NCBI RefSeq assembly: GCF_029774155.1
Contig: NZ_CP103833.1
Location: forward strand, 930,001-994,000
Origin: Actinobacillus arthritidis
Lineage (GTDB): Bacteria; Pseudomonadota; Gammaproteobacteria; Enterobacterales; Pasteurellaceae
Length of the DNA: 64,000 nt
Direction of reading: 5' to 3'
This document shows positions 8,766-17,897 of the stretch, in pieces. The notes under the pieces were generated by a model, which was not told the DNA's origin, did no database searches, and worked only from the letters and a program-made list of their open reading frames with translations. The first letter of the stretch is position 1; each line of letters opens with the position of its first letter. The translations under genes were made by a program, and so were the position numbers.

Positions 8766-9018
8766 ATTTGTAGGACGGCGTAAGATTACCCTAATATCGA
8801 TAAATTGCCAATAGCAAAATGCAATCTTTTAACCTCTGTAATAAATCGTTTTTTATTTTTCCACTTATATTAGAGTAAATAATTTCTAGGCATAAATTAT
8901 TTATTTACCTAAATAATTTATTTGGTTAAGATATTATTAATTTCGAAATATTATTATTCTCGGAGTTTATGATAAATTAAATTATTAGTTTTAAATGGTC
9001 TTTAATTTGGAGATAAAA
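8766..9018. other. AT-rich divergent spacer before hns
   Basis: About 250 bases lie between the lysine riboswitch and the hns start. The right half is extremely AT-rich, with runs such as TAAATAATTTATTT, the kind of DNA H-NS binds. It must hold the promoters of both the riboswitch leader (minus) and hns (plus). Autoregulation of hns is likely from family knowledge but no exact operator can be drawn. Confidence 0.5.
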
Positions 9019-9426
9019 ATGTCTGATATCTTAAAAACATTATCAAATATCCGCGACTTACGTGTCTTAGCTCGTGAATCAAGTTTAGAACAAATGGAAG
9101 CTTTACTTGAAAAAGTTACTATCGTTGTTGAAGAAAAACGTGAAATGGTAAAAGCTCAAGAACTTGAACAAGCTAAATTGCTTGAGGGCTTAAATAAATA
9201 TAAAGAGTTATTAGCAAAAGATGGTATCTCAGCTGAAGAGCTAGTTGTGTTATTAGGTAGTATCACGGAACGTAAAAAGCGTGAACCGCGTACACCTCGT
9301 CCGGCAAAGTACAAATATATTGATGAAAACGGTAATGAAAAAACATGGACGGGTCAAGGACGTACCCCTAGCCAAATTCAAAAAGCATTAAATGAAGGTA
9401 AGAGTCTAGCATCTTTTGCTCTCTAA
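9019..9426 (+). CDS. hns: H-NS family nucleoid protein
   Basis: A 135-residue H-NS homologue, a nucleoid-structuring protein that silences AT-rich genes. The N-terminal half (MSDILKTLSNIRDLRVLARE onward, to about residue 85) is helical and coiled-coil-rich, for oligomerisation. The C-terminal domain has KYKYIDENGNEKTWTGQGRT, including the DNA minor-groove motif QGR. The start is set at 9019, where TTGGAGA lies six bases before the ATG; an upstream in-frame ATG at 8995 lacks a ribosome-binding site. It is monocistronic, with a terminator that incorporates an IS-end-like sequence. Confidence 0.95.
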   Translation: MSDILKTLSNIRDLRVLARESSLEQMEALLEKVTIVVEEKREMVKAQELEQAKLLEGLNKYKELLAKDGISAEELVVLLGSITERKKREPRTPRPAKYKYIDENGNEKTWTGQGRTPSQIQKALNEGKSLASFAL

Positions 9427-9451
9427 TTTTTCTAAAGAACGGGCTAACAAT

Positions 9452-9508
9452 ATGATCTGCACCCCAAAGTTGGACTAAATCTCCAATAGATTAAGGTGCA
9501 GATTTTTT
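9452..9508 (+). terminator. hns terminator overlapping an IS3-like end relic
   Basis: ATCTGCACC (9455-9463) pairs with GGTGCAGAT (9495-9503) ahead of a T-run, with an inner TTGGA/TCCAA hairpin in the 31-base loop. The left arm and loop, TATGATCTGCACCCCAAAGT, match the complement of the IS right end at about 5704-5727 (TATGATCTGACCCCCAAAAG). A degenerate IS end therefore seems to form the terminator. Confidence 0.75.
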
Positions 9509-9509
9509 A

Positions 9510-9826
9510 TTATCGTTACATATTAATTACGCTCTATATTTTTCCTTTTAATATTACAAACCTCAAGGTAATAGCATTAGGTTATAAAAAATCCACAAGA
9601 ATATTCCACATTCTTATAACTCATACGAGTTAATTTTACAAAATTGTTAAAATTTTATATTTTTTATTGCTTATATTTTAAGCATTTAAATCAAAAAAGT
9701 GTGATCTTTATCATAATTTGAAACAAACCTACTATTCTTTTAAAAAATCTCACATACAATGCCCCCACTCAACAAAGTTAACATTTTTTTAACTTATTTT
9801 AATAATCAAGCGACTCGAGGTTTCCT
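9510..9826 (+). promoter_or_regulatory. lldP upstream region with CRP-like site
   Basis: This AT-rich spacer contains no plausible gene. At 9700-9715 TGTGATCTTTATCATA matches the CRP core with one mismatch in the right half. Possible -10 hexamers are TACAAT (9755-9760), placing CRP near -60, and TACTAT (9730-9735). A weak GAGG lies just before the lldP ATG. Control of lactate uptake by CRP is plausible for Pasteurellaceae but not shown. Confidence 0.55.
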
Positions 9827-11419
9827 ATGGCGCTATTTCTTAGTATCTTTCCAATCGTTTTACTCATTTATTTAATGGTAAAACGTAATGCATTACCATC
9901 CTATGTTGCGTTACCGTGGGTCGCCGTAGTGGTACTTGTTATTCACCTTCTTTTCTTTGCGACCGATATTACTATTATCAGTGCGAATATCTCATCAGCC
10001 ATTATGTCGGTTTTCACACCGATTACCGTTATCTTCGGTGCAATTTTATTCAATCGTTTTTCCGAAGCGTCAGGTGTAACCAATACATTACGCAAATGGT
10101 TAGGTACAATTAATCCGAATCCGGTTGCACAGCTTATGATTATCGGTTGGGCATTTGCATTTATGATTGAAGGTGCAAGTGGTTTTGGTACACCGGCGGC
10201 AATCGCGGCACCGATTTTGGTCGGTTTAGGTTTTAACCCGATTAAAGTTGCGATCCTCGCATTAGTAATGAACTCAGTTCCAGTATCTTTCGGTGCAGTA
10301 GGTACACCAACTTGGTTCGGTTTCGGTTCATTAAATTTAGCCGAAGCACAAATTCTTGAAATCGGTTCAATGACAGCACTTATCCATGCTTTTGCGGCAT
10401 TAGTGATCCCAGTAATTGCACTAAGCTTTATCGTAAGCTGGAAAGAAATTCGTCAAAACATCGTATTCATATATTTAAGTGTATTTGCGTGCGTAGTGCC
10501 TTACATCTTACTTGCTCAAGTAAACTATGAATTTCCATCTTTAGTGGGTGGTGCAATCGGTATGTTTATTTCGATTTTCCTTGCTAATAAAGGCGTAGGC
10601 TTAGCAAAAGTTGAAAATACTTTGGAAGGCTCTGTACCACTAAAAGAAGTGGCAAAAGCTCTACTTCCAACCGGTTTATTAATTGGTTTCTTAATCATCA
10701 CTCGTATTCAACAATTACCATTTAAAGCGATGATGAACGATACAACCGCTTGGATTAGCACACAATTAGGTTCACTTGGTCAATTTGAAATCAGCCAAGG
10801 TTTAGTATTCAGCTTAAAAAATATCTTTGGTACAGCGGTAAGTGCTAACTACAAATTACTTTATGTACCGGCATTAATTCCGTTTGTAATTACCGTTTTA
10901 ATTTGTATCCCACTTTTCTCTTTAAACTGCTCAAAAGTAAAAGATGTATTTGCAGGTAGCTTCAAACAAACAAAAAATCCGTTTATCGCATTAGTCGGTG
11001 CATTAATCATGGTTAACTTAATGCTAGTAGGTCATGATGGTTCAATGGTAAAAATCATTGGTAAGAGCTTTGCCACAGCAACCGGCGAATATTGGACCAT
11101 CTTCGCTTCATATTTAGGTGCAGTCGGTGCGTTCTTCTCCGGTTCTAACACAGTTTCTAACTTAACCTTTGGTAGCGTACAATTATCCACAGCTGAAATT
11201 ACAGGTTTATCTACTTCGTTAGTACTTGCACTACAATCTGTAGGTGGAGCAATGGGTAACATGGTATGTATTAACAATATCGTAGCGGTTAACTCTGTAT
11301 TAAATATCCAAAACCAAGAAGGTGCGATTATTAAGAAAACTGTAGTACCAATGTTTATCTACGGTGTTATCGGCGCCGTTGTCGCATTAACAATTATTCC
11401 TCTCTTCTTTAATGTTTAA
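9827..11419 (+). CDS. lldP: L-lactate permease
   Basis: LldP/LctP imports lactate (and glycolate) across the inner membrane by proton symport. The 530-residue product has the normal family length and about 12-14 hydrophobic segments. Recognisable blocks are EGASGFGTPAAIAAPILVGL near residue 115, SFGAVGTPTWFGFG, GALIMVNLMLVGHDGSM and FFSGSNTVSNLTFG. It is the first of four lactate genes; a hairpin terminator separates it from lldE, so the transporter and enzymes may be expressed at different levels. Lactate use is known to matter in the pig lung for A. pleuropneumoniae. Confidence 0.96.
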   Translation: MALFLSIFPIVLLIYLMVKRNALPSYVALPWVAVVVLVIHLLFFATDITIISANISSAIMSVFTPITVIFGAILFNRFSEASGVTNTLRKWLGTINPNPVAQLMIIGWAFAFMIEGASGFGTPAAIAAPILVGLGFNPIKVAILALVMNSVPVSFGAVGTPTWFGFGSLNLAEAQILEIGSMTALIHAFAALVIPVIALSFIVSWKEIRQNIVFIYLSVFACVVPYILLAQVNYEFPSLVGGAIGMFISIFLANKGVGLAKVENTLEGSVPLKEVAKALLPTGLLIGFLIITRIQQLPFKAMMNDTTAWISTQLGSLGQFEISQGLVFSLKNIFGTAVSANYKLLYVPALIPFVITVLICIPLFSLNCSKVKDVFAGSFKQTKNPFIALVGALIMVNLMLVGHDGSMVKIIGKSFATATGEYWTIFASYLGAVGAFFSGSNTVSNLTFGSVQLSTAEITGLSTSLVLALQSVGGAMGNMVCINNIVAVNSVLNIQNQEGAIIKKTVVPMFIYGVIGAVVALTIIPLFFNV

Positions 11420-11502
11420 TAAAAAAGTGGTAGAGAAAGATTAAAGTAATACGTGCTACACTGACAAGCGGTTAAATTTAAACTTTTTCTACCTAAATTT
11501 GC

Positions 11503-11530
11503 AAAAGGAAGTCGGATGACTTCCTTTTAT
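11503..11530 (+). terminator. Terminator between lldP and lldE
   Basis: AAAAGGAAGTC (11503-11513), loop GGAT, GACTTCCTTTT (11518-11528). An uptake signal ACAAGCGGT lies 30 bases earlier (about 11464-11472). It would end or reduce transcription from lldP before the lldEFG genes. Confidence 0.8.
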
Positions 11531-11587
11531 CATTTATGACATTTTAAATACGATTGTTTCTTATTTTTATTTAATTGGGAGTTCTTT

Positions 11588-12313
11588 ATGAACGTAAATT
11601 TCTATGTAACCTGCATTGCAGATATTGTGAAAGCAGGCGTAGCAAAAAACAGCGTACTCTTACTCGAAAAATTAGGCTGTAATGTGATTTTCTTAGAAAA
11701 ACAGGGATGTTGCGGACAACCTGCAATGAACAGTGGTTATGCAAAAGAAGCGATTCCGGGTATGAAAAGTCTTATCGAAACGTTTGAAGCCAATGATTAC
11801 CCTATCGTTGCTCCGGCAGGCTCTTGTGTTTATGCGATTAAAAACTATGCCGAATACTTAAACCGTTTCGGCGAACCTGAATGGGCAAGACGTGCAGAGA
11901 AAATCGCAAGACGTCTTTATGATTTAACCGATTTTATTGTCAATGTCTTAAAAAGAACCGATGTGGGTGCAAGTCTAACCGGTAAAGCGGTGTACCATCC
12001 TTCTTGCAGTTTAAGTCGTAAACTTGGTATCGTGGACGAACCGCTTACTCTCCTAAAAAATGTAAAAGGCTTGGAACTGCTCCCTATTCATAATCAGCAA
12101 ACTTGTTGTGGTTTCGGTGGTACATTCTCAGTAAAAATGGCAGAAATCTCTGGGGAAATGGTTACTGAGAAAGTAGTTAACATTACTGAAGTTGAGCCTG
12201 AATATTTAATTGGTGCCGATGTTAGTCGCCTCATTAACATTGCCGGTCGTTTAAACCGTGAAGGTAAAAACGTAAAAGTTATGCATATCGCAGAAGTATT
12301 AATGCAAGAGTAA
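11588..12313 (+). CDS. lldE: L-lactate oxidation iron-sulfur protein LldE/LutA
   Basis: A 241-residue protein of the LutA/YkgE family, one part of the LldEFG (LutABC) complex that oxidises L-lactate to pyruvate. It has two cysteine-rich CCG domains: GCCGQPAMNSGY with Cys at positions near 40 and PAGSCVY, then HPSCSLSR with TCCGFGGTF in the second half. These ligands bind an iron-sulfur or related cofactor. The start follows GGGAG. Nine bases separate it from lldF, so the pair is an operon. The naming lldE or lutA is a matter of convention. Confidence 0.92.
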   Translation: MNVNFYVTCIADIVKAGVAKNSVLLLEKLGCNVIFLEKQGCCGQPAMNSGYAKEAIPGMKSLIETFEANDYPIVAPAGSCVYAIKNYAEYLNRFGEPEWARRAEKIARRLYDLTDFIVNVLKRTDVGASLTGKAVYHPSCSLSRKLGIVDEPLTLLKNVKGLELLPIHNQQTCCGFGGTFSVKMAEISGEMVTEKVVNITEVEPEYLIGADVSRLINIAGRLNREGKNVKVMHIAEVLMQE

Positions 12314-12322
12314 GGAATTTCT

Positions 12323-13732
12323 ATGTCACATTTACAAACCAGTAACTTACCTTTTAAGCAACGTGTGGAACAACAAGTTCACAATGAAATTATGCGTAAA
12401 GCGGTGGTAAAAGCACAAGAAACTATCGGTGCAAACCGTCAAAAAATGGTGGATGAACTTGGAAATTGGGAAGAATGGCGTGATCTCTCAAAACAATTCC
12501 GTAACCACGTTTTAGCAAACTTAGATGCTTATTTATATCAATTAAGTGAGAAAGTAACGCAAAACGGTGGTCATGTTTTCTTTGCAGAAACCGCTGAAGA
12601 AGCAACCGCTTATATCCGTAAAGTTGCACTTGAGAAAAAGGCAAAAACCATTGTTAAATCAAAATCAATGGTAACTGAAGAAATTGGTTTAAACCACGTT
12701 TTAGAAGCGGAAGGTATGAAAGTGGTTGAAACTGATCTTGGTGAATATTTACTTCAAATTGTGGGTGATAAACCTTCGCACATTGTAGTCCCAGCAATTC
12801 ATAAAGATCGTCATCGTATCCGTAAAGAATTACACGAAGTTTTAGGATATGAAGGGACTGAACAACCGGAAGAGATGAATGCTTTTATACGTAAAACCTT
12901 ACGCAAGGACTTTTTAGAAGCAGATATTGGTATCTCAGGTTGTAACTTTGCCGTACCGGAAACCGGTTCTGTCTGCTTAGTAACCAATGAAGGTAACTTA
13001 CGTTTAGCGACCACTTTACCGAAAACACATATTGCGGTAATGGGGATGGAACGTCTTGCTCCAACATTTAAAGAAGTTGATGCACTGATCACCATGTTAT
13101 GCCGTAGTGCGGTAGGGGCAAAATTAACTGCATATAATACCTGGTTAACCGGCCCTCGCCTTGAAGGAGAAACAGATGGTCCGGAAGATTTCCACCTTGT
13201 GATTGTCGATAACGGTCGTTCAAAAATTTTAGAAAGTGAATTTGCTGAAGTTTTACGTTGTATTCGCTGTGGTGCTTGCTTAAATACTTGCCCCGCTTAT
13301 CGTCAAATCGGTGGTCACGGTTATGGTTCGATCTATCCGGGTCCAATCGGTTCAGTGATTTCTCCATTACTCGGTGGTTATGAAGAATTTAAAGAATTGC
13401 CATATGCGTGTTCATTATGTACTGCGTGTAACAGCGTATGCCCAGTAAAAATTCCATTAGCACAATTAATTCTTAAACACCGTGAAAAAATTGCCGAAGC
13501 CGGTTTAACACCGTTGGCAGAACGCCTTTCAATCAAAGGTTTCACCTTTGCTAACGCTAATCCTTCTGTATGGAATATGGGGGTGAAAGTTGGTGCGAAG
13601 CTCGCCGGTAAGTTTATTAAAAACGGTAAAGCACCAATTCAAGTCGGTGCCTTAGCAGAATGGACAAAAGCTCGTGATTTACCAGCAACAGATGGCGAAA
13701 GTTTCCGTGAATGGTTTAAAAATCGTAAATAA
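12323..13732 (+). CDS. lldF: L-lactate oxidation iron-sulfur protein LldF/LutB
   Basis: A 469-residue LutB/YkgF protein. The first 300 residues form the LUD domain, with KSKSMVTEEIGLN and CNFAVPETGSVCLVTNEGN. The C-terminal third carries two 4Fe-4S motifs of ferredoxin type, CIRCGACLNTCP near residue 313 and CSLCTACNSVCP near residue 364, for electron transfer. The subunit is thought to pass electrons from lactate to the quinone pool. It has normal length and lies directly after lldE; TAAGGAAT provides the ribosome-binding site. Confidence 0.95.
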   Translation: MSHLQTSNLPFKQRVEQQVHNEIMRKAVVKAQETIGANRQKMVDELGNWEEWRDLSKQFRNHVLANLDAYLYQLSEKVTQNGGHVFFAETAEEATAYIRKVALEKKAKTIVKSKSMVTEEIGLNHVLEAEGMKVVETDLGEYLLQIVGDKPSHIVVPAIHKDRHRIRKELHEVLGYEGTEQPEEMNAFIRKTLRKDFLEADIGISGCNFAVPETGSVCLVTNEGNLRLATTLPKTHIAVMGMERLAPTFKEVDALITMLCRSAVGAKLTAYNTWLTGPRLEGETDGPEDFHLVIVDNGRSKILESEFAEVLRCIRCGACLNTCPAYRQIGGHGYGSIYPGPIGSVISPLLGGYEEFKELPYACSLCTACNSVCPVKIPLAQLILKHREKIAEAGLTPLAERLSIKGFTFANANPSVWNMGVKVGAKLAGKFIKNGKAPIQVGALAEWTKARDLPATDGESFREWFKNRK

Positions 13733-13859
13733 TTTGACTTGAACCACTATCTCCCATAGCCAAGCTGTTATCGTTAAGATCTTTTTGCAAAAATAAAGTG
13801 AATTTTAACCGCTTGTTGTATGGAAAATCTTGGTAATGTGGCAAAAATAGGACAGCACA

Positions 13860-14558
13860 ATGGACTTACAAAATCGTGAAAACTTTTTAAATAAACTGGC
13901 ACAACGTATGGGCAGAGAACGTAAATTAGTGCCTGACCAAATGGAAACGCCGGTAAATAATCATCCAACAACTCGCTTGACTCATCTTTCTCAACAAGAA
14001 CTTTGCAATGAATTTATGAACTTTGCCAAAGTGTTATTAGTTGATGTGGTTGAAACTAAAGAAGCTGATGTCGCACAAGCTGTATTAGATGTCTGTGAAA
14101 AATATGGCGGAGGCGATATTGTTTTAAATAATGATACTCGTCTTGAAAATTTAGGTATTACCGATGCAGTAAAAGCAAAATTCAGCAGTTATGTATGGGA
14201 TTTTACCAATCGTGATGCCAATATTTCGCACGCTGAAAAAGCGAATATCGGTATCGTTTATGGCGAATACGGCTTAGCCGAGTCAGGCGGTATCGTGTTA
14301 TTTGCATCTAAAGATAACGGTCGTTCAACCAGTTTACTACCAACAACATCTATCGTAGTTGTACGTAAAAGTACCGTATTACCTCGAGTTGCACAACTTG
14401 CTCAAATTCTACATGAGAAAGCTCAAGCTGGAGAACGTATGCCATCTTGCGTAAATATTATTTCGGGTCCAAGTGCAACCGCAGATATTGAGTTAATCAA
14501 AGTTGTCGGCGTACATGGTCCGGTATCTAAAATTTATGTTGTGATTGATGATCTTTAA
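13860..14558 (+). CDS. lldG: Lactate utilisation protein LldG/LutC (LUD domain)
   Basis: A 232-residue LutC/YkgG protein, the third component of the lactate-oxidising complex. The LUD domain covers most of the protein; visible blocks are NIGIVYGEYGLAESGGIVLF, LLPTTSIVVV and NIISGPSATADIELIKVVGVHGP, the last being the family signature. It is separated from lldF by 127 bases that contain an uptake signal (ACCGCTTGT at about 13809) but no clear terminator, so it is probably co-transcribed. AGGA lies eight bases before the ATG. A bidirectional terminator follows. Confidence 0.93.
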   Translation: MDLQNRENFLNKLAQRMGRERKLVPDQMETPVNNHPTTRLTHLSQQELCNEFMNFAKVLLVDVVETKEADVAQAVLDVCEKYGGGDIVLNNDTRLENLGITDAVKAKFSSYVWDFTNRDANISHAEKANIGIVYGEYGLAESGGIVLFASKDNGRSTSLLPTTSIVVVRKSTVLPRVAQLAQILHEKAQAGERMPSCVNIISGPSATADIELIKVVGVHGPVSKIYVVIDDL

Positions 14559-14575
14559 TCTCTATTGATACCGAT

Positions 14576-14607
14576 AAAAAATCTCCGCTTATTGCGGAGA
14601 TTTTTTT
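14576..14607. terminator. Bidirectional terminator between lldG and ybjQ
   Basis: ATCTCCGC (14581-14588), loop TTATT, GCGGAGAT (14594-14601) and a T-run, with five A before the stem. It serves both the plus-strand lactate operon and the converging minus-strand ybjQ. Confidence 0.9.
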
Positions 14608-14649
14608 AGCTTCTTTTGTAAAATAATCGTGAAAAATGACCGCTTATCT

Positions 14650-14970
14650 TTAACGAATAACCACTGCCGTACCGGTCGCAACTACGATAAACATTCCTTT
14701 ATCACCACCCATAGATTGATATTCCATTGAAACACCCACCACCGCATTTGCACCAACACGTTTTGCTTCTTTTTCCAATTCTGCTAACGCTTCTTGTCTA
14801 GCACTATTTAACTTACTTTCATAAGCTCCCGAACGACCGCCAATCACGTCAGTAATACTCGCAAAAAAATCACGAATAAAATTAGCCCCAGAAACAACTT
14901 CGCCAAACACTAAACCTTTATATTCAGTAATTTGGTGACCGTCAATCGTTGGCGTAGTAGTAATAATCAT
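14650..14970 (-). CDS. ybjQ: YbjQ family protein (UPF0145)
   Basis: A 106-residue protein of the YbjQ/UPF0145 family, sometimes called a heavy-metal-binding domain, though the function is not established. It contains the family blocks [32 protein letters not shown] and [20 protein letters not shown] followed by VVGVSMEYQ. It is probably a small oligomeric cytoplasmic protein. It lies 27 bases after rdgB on the same strand, so the two may be co-transcribed; the ATG follows GAGGAGA. Confidence 0.9.
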   Translation of the reverse strand: MIITTTPTIDGHQITEYKGLVFGEVVSGANFIRDFFASITDVIGGRSGAYESKLNSARQEALAELEKEAKRVGANAVVGVSMEYQSMGGDKGMFIVVATGTAVVIR

Positions 14971-14997
14971 ATATTCTCCTCGTAGACGTTACTTAAC

Positions 14998-15594
14998 TTA
15001 CTTGAGTAACTGTTGTTTTAGCACATCTAATGCTATTGCACGATGTGAAATTTTCTTTTTCTCGCTGGTTTCCAACTCAGCAAAACTACAATTTTTAGGC
15101 GGATAGAAAAACAGCGAATCATAACCAAAACCATTTTGACCACGTTCTTCACGTAAAATCTCCCCGAAACATTCACCTAAAGCAATTTTTGGTGTTGGAT
15201 CAGTTTCGTGCTGTAGAAAAACGATACAGCTGACAAATTTCGCACCACGTTTCTCGTCTGCAATATTTTGCATTTCGGCTAATAATTTGTGGCGATTAGC
15301 CTCATCATTACCTTCTTCGCCCGCATAACGAGCAGAATAAAGCCCCGGGGCACCACCCAGTGCATCTACCGCTAACCCCGAATCATCCGCAATTGCCGGT
15401 AATCCTGTTATTTTTGAGGCATAGCGTGCTTTTAATAACGCATTTTCAATGAAAGTTAAACCGGTTTCTTCCGGCGATTCGATACCAAATTCACTTTGTG
15501 CCACCACATCAAAGCCAAATTGTGCCAAAACATCCGCCATTTCTTTAACTTTGCCTTTATTCCCCGTAGCTAACACAACTTTAGTTCGTTCCAT
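14998..15594 (-). CDS. rdgB: XTP/dITP diphosphatase (RdgB/HAM1)
   Basis: RdgB hydrolyses dITP, ITP and XTP to the monophosphates, keeping damaged purines out of DNA and RNA. The 198-residue product is normal length. The substrate loop [11 protein letters not shown] lies at residues 9-19; [12 protein letters not shown], the metal-binding [20 protein letters not shown] and the C-terminal [10 protein letters not shown] and SHRAIAL are all present. It lies between the acetyltransferase gene and ybjQ on the same strand with small gaps, in a likely operon. Confidence 0.97.
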   Translation of the reverse strand: MERTKVVLATGNKGKVKEMADVLAQFGFDVVAQSEFGIESPEETGLTFIENALLKARYASKITGLPAIADDSGLAVDALGGAPGLYSARYAGEEGNDEANRHKLLAEMQNIADEKRGAKFVSCIVFLQHETDPTPKIALGECFGEILREERGQNGFGYDSLFFYPPKNCSFAELETSEKKKISHRAIALDVLKQQLLK

Positions 15595-15633
15595 TTTTAT
15601 TCCTTTTGCAAAAATTTGATAAAAAATGACCGC

Positions 15634-16152
15634 TTATTCAATGCCTTTTTGGTAAGACATCATCAACAACGTACGCCATTTATCCTGTCCTTGAGCATCT
15701 TTCCCCATATTAGCAATATTTGGAAATTTGCCCCATTGTTCAAAGCCATGCTTACGCATCAAATTTTGGCTGACTTGATTTAATTCAAACACATATGCCA
15801 TAAGCGTATGAATATTATGCTTCAACATTTCCGCTTGCATAAATTCAATAATCTTCGAGCCATAGCCTTTACCTTTAGCACTACTGTCTAAATAAATACT
15901 GATTTCAGAGGTATGTACGAACGCCGGTCGTTCATAAAACGGCGAAAAACTAAACCAGCCGGCAATGCCGTTTTCATCTTCTACCGTCCAAATCGGATAT
16001 TGTTCGCTAGTCAAATGAAAATCAAACCAAGCACGACGATTAATCGGTGTTGCTAACTCTAAATCCGCCGTAATTTGATGAGTCGGAATTGCTTGATTAT
16101 AAATATTTAAAATTGTTTCGAAATCCGTTTCCGTCGATTTTCGAATCTGCAT
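15634..16152 (-). CDS. GNAT-family N-acetyltransferase (Pat-like)
   Basis: A 172-residue GCN5-related acetyltransferase, closest in layout to the phosphinothricin/methionine-sulfone acetyltransferase branch. The opening MQIRKSTETDFETILNIYNQ, the strand HTSEISIYLDSSAKGKGYGS with the acetyl-CoA loop (KGKGYGS at about residues 92-98), and VFELNQVSQNLMRKHGFEQW fit the fold. The real substrate cannot be read from sequence; amino-acid analogues or small amines are likely. It lies 26 bases after narQ on the same strand and about 40 before rdgB. Confidence 0.85.
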   Translation of the reverse strand: MQIRKSTETDFETILNIYNQAIPTHQITADLELATPINRRAWFDFHLTSEQYPIWTVEDENGIAGWFSFSPFYERPAFVHTSEISIYLDSSAKGKGYGSKIIEFMQAEMLKHNIHTLMAYVFELNQVSQNLMRKHGFEQWGKFPNIANMGKDAQGQDKWRTLLMMSYQKGIE

Positions 16153-16178
16153 TTATTGCCTTCCTTAAAAAATAAAAA

Positions 16179-17885
16179 TTATGCGGTAATCATATTCGGT
16201 AATATTACCATCACTTCAGTACCGCCTTCCGGACGGTTCTTAATACTAAATTCACCATTTAACTCAGTTGCACGTTCTTTCATAATCGTTAAACCGTAAT
16301 GACCTTCCGGTTCGATTTCACTTTCCAAGCCTTTACCGTTATCTCTCACAATTAAACATTGTTCTCCATCGCTATTTGTTTCGGCAATCACTTCAATTTG
16401 AGTAGCATTAGCGTGTTTTATCGCATTAATTACCGCTTCACGCACAATTTGAAGTGCGTGTACTTGCTGTTGCGCACTAAAAATTTGCGAAGGTAATTTA
16501 CAATGCAGAATAATTTGTGCGGAAGTTCTCGCTCGCAAGGAATCCAATACACGCTCCAATGCATGCGTCAGATTGGCTTCTTCAATTGTTAAACGGAATG
16601 TGGATAATAACTCACGTAATTGGCTATAAGCCTCATTTAATGCCCTTTCAAAGTCATTTAAAATTGCTTTTTGCTTATCCCAATCCTGTTTGGTCTCACC
16701 GTTACGCTTTAATAAACTGATTTGAATCTTAAAAAATGTTAACGATTGAGCAAGCGAATCGTGTAATTCACGTGCAATAATCGAACGCTCTTCCATTAAC
16801 ACTAACTGTTGCTGCTGCTTCTGTACTTGTAAAACATACAAACTACGCCCAATCATTTCAGAAACGTTCTGAATCAATCGCTCATCAGGACAAAGTAATG
16901 ACGGCTTCCAACGTAATAATGCAATCTTTTCATTCTCTATAGCAATTTCGTTAAAACGCCAGTCTTGCGTTGGTGCATTGTCAATCGTCACATTCCAATA
17001 ATCCGCACCATAAACCTGAATTTCAATGCCTCGTAATTGCTCATTATCTAAAATGGTCTGTAAGACTTGAAATAAAACATTTTGGTTCACTGGCTTTGCC
17101 GTTAATAACTGTGAACATTGGAACAAAACCAATAAAGAACGGTTAACCGCAATTAAACGGCGCGTTTTATCCTCCACTTTTTCTTCTAATGAAGCATAAA
17201 GTTTCGCTAACTCACTCGCCATTTGGGTAAAAGTTGAAGATAAAAAACCTAACTCATTCGGTTCATTTACCGCCAGTTCAATATGGTTAAAATCTTCATT
17301 TTTGACTTGTTCACTTGCCGTAACCAACTGATTAAGCGGCGTAATAATACGCTTACGTGTGTACCAAACACCGAAATATGCTAAAGCAATAATTAAAAAC
17401 ATTGAAGCGGCAATCACACCTATCGCCACTTTTAATTTTAACTCGACAAACTCTTGCAAAGACCAAACGAAATTATTTACTTGATTTGCATACCCTTCAA
17501 TATTACTGACATAAGTCGCTCGATTACCGCTCACAATAAAGGATTCCATTTCTTGCCAGCTATCCTTTAAATTCTCATATCCTTTTTTGACTTTTGCCGG
17601 TAATAAACAATTATGGGAAAGCGACTCTTGGATCTCTGGGGAATTTAAACTTTGACGATATTCTTCCAAACGTTTCGGGATCGCTTGCGGATGATGTTCC
17701 ATTTCATATAAGAACCGATAACTCTGCATTCGCAACGAACCTGATACGTTAATTAAACCCGCATCGGATTTATTACTCCACATAATGCCCAATGACAACC
17801 CACTAATCAACGAGGCAAAAGCAATCATAATAAGAAAATAAAATCCGATACGGCGTGTAATCGAATGTTTAGGTGTAATTATCAA
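16179..17885 (-). CDS. narQ: Nitrate/nitrite sensor histidine kinase NarQ
   Basis: NarQ senses nitrate and nitrite at the periplasmic face and phosphorylates NarP or NarL, switching on anaerobic nitrate and nitrite respiration. The 568-residue protein has a first membrane segment (about 13-32), the nitrate-binding P-box with LINVSGSLRMQSYRF, a second membrane segment (about 155-175), HAMP, a central GAF-like region, the H-box ARELHDSLAQSLTFFKIQ and the ATPase motifs VREAVINAIKHA, DNGKG and GHYGLTIMKERA. The start is TTG at 17885, behind AGGA; no ATG is available nearby. It is 12 bases after the Cof hydrolase stop. The regulator gene is not in the window. Confidence 0.93.
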   Translation of the reverse strand: MIITPKHSITRRIGFYFLIMIAFASLISGLSLGIMWSNKSDAGLINVSGSLRMQSYRFLYEMEHHPQAIPKRLEEYRQSLNSPEIQESLSHNCLLPAKVKKGYENLKDSWQEMESFIVSGNRATYVSNIEGYANQVNNFVWSLQEFVELKLKVAIGVIAASMFLIIALAYFGVWYTRKRIITPLNQLVTASEQVKNEDFNHIELAVNEPNELGFLSSTFTQMASELAKLYASLEEKVEDKTRRLIAVNRSLLVLFQCSQLLTAKPVNQNVLFQVLQTILDNEQLRGIEIQVYGADYWNVTIDNAPTQDWRFNEIAIENEKIALLRWKPSLLCPDERLIQNVSEMIGRSLYVLQVQKQQQQLVLMEERSIIARELHDSLAQSLTFFKIQISLLKRNGETKQDWDKQKAILNDFERALNEAYSQLRELLSTFRLTIEEANLTHALERVLDSLRARTSAQIILHCKLPSQIFSAQQQVHALQIVREAVINAIKHANATQIEVIAETNSDGEQCLIVRDNGKGLESEIEPEGHYGLTIMKERATELNGEFSIKNRPEGGTEVMVILPNMITA

Positions 17886-17897
17886 AATGCAATCCTA

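Noticed and set aside
8995..9018. hns start at 8995
   Set aside because: There is no ribosome-binding site there, and the family start MSDILKTL at 9019 has TTGGAGA before it.
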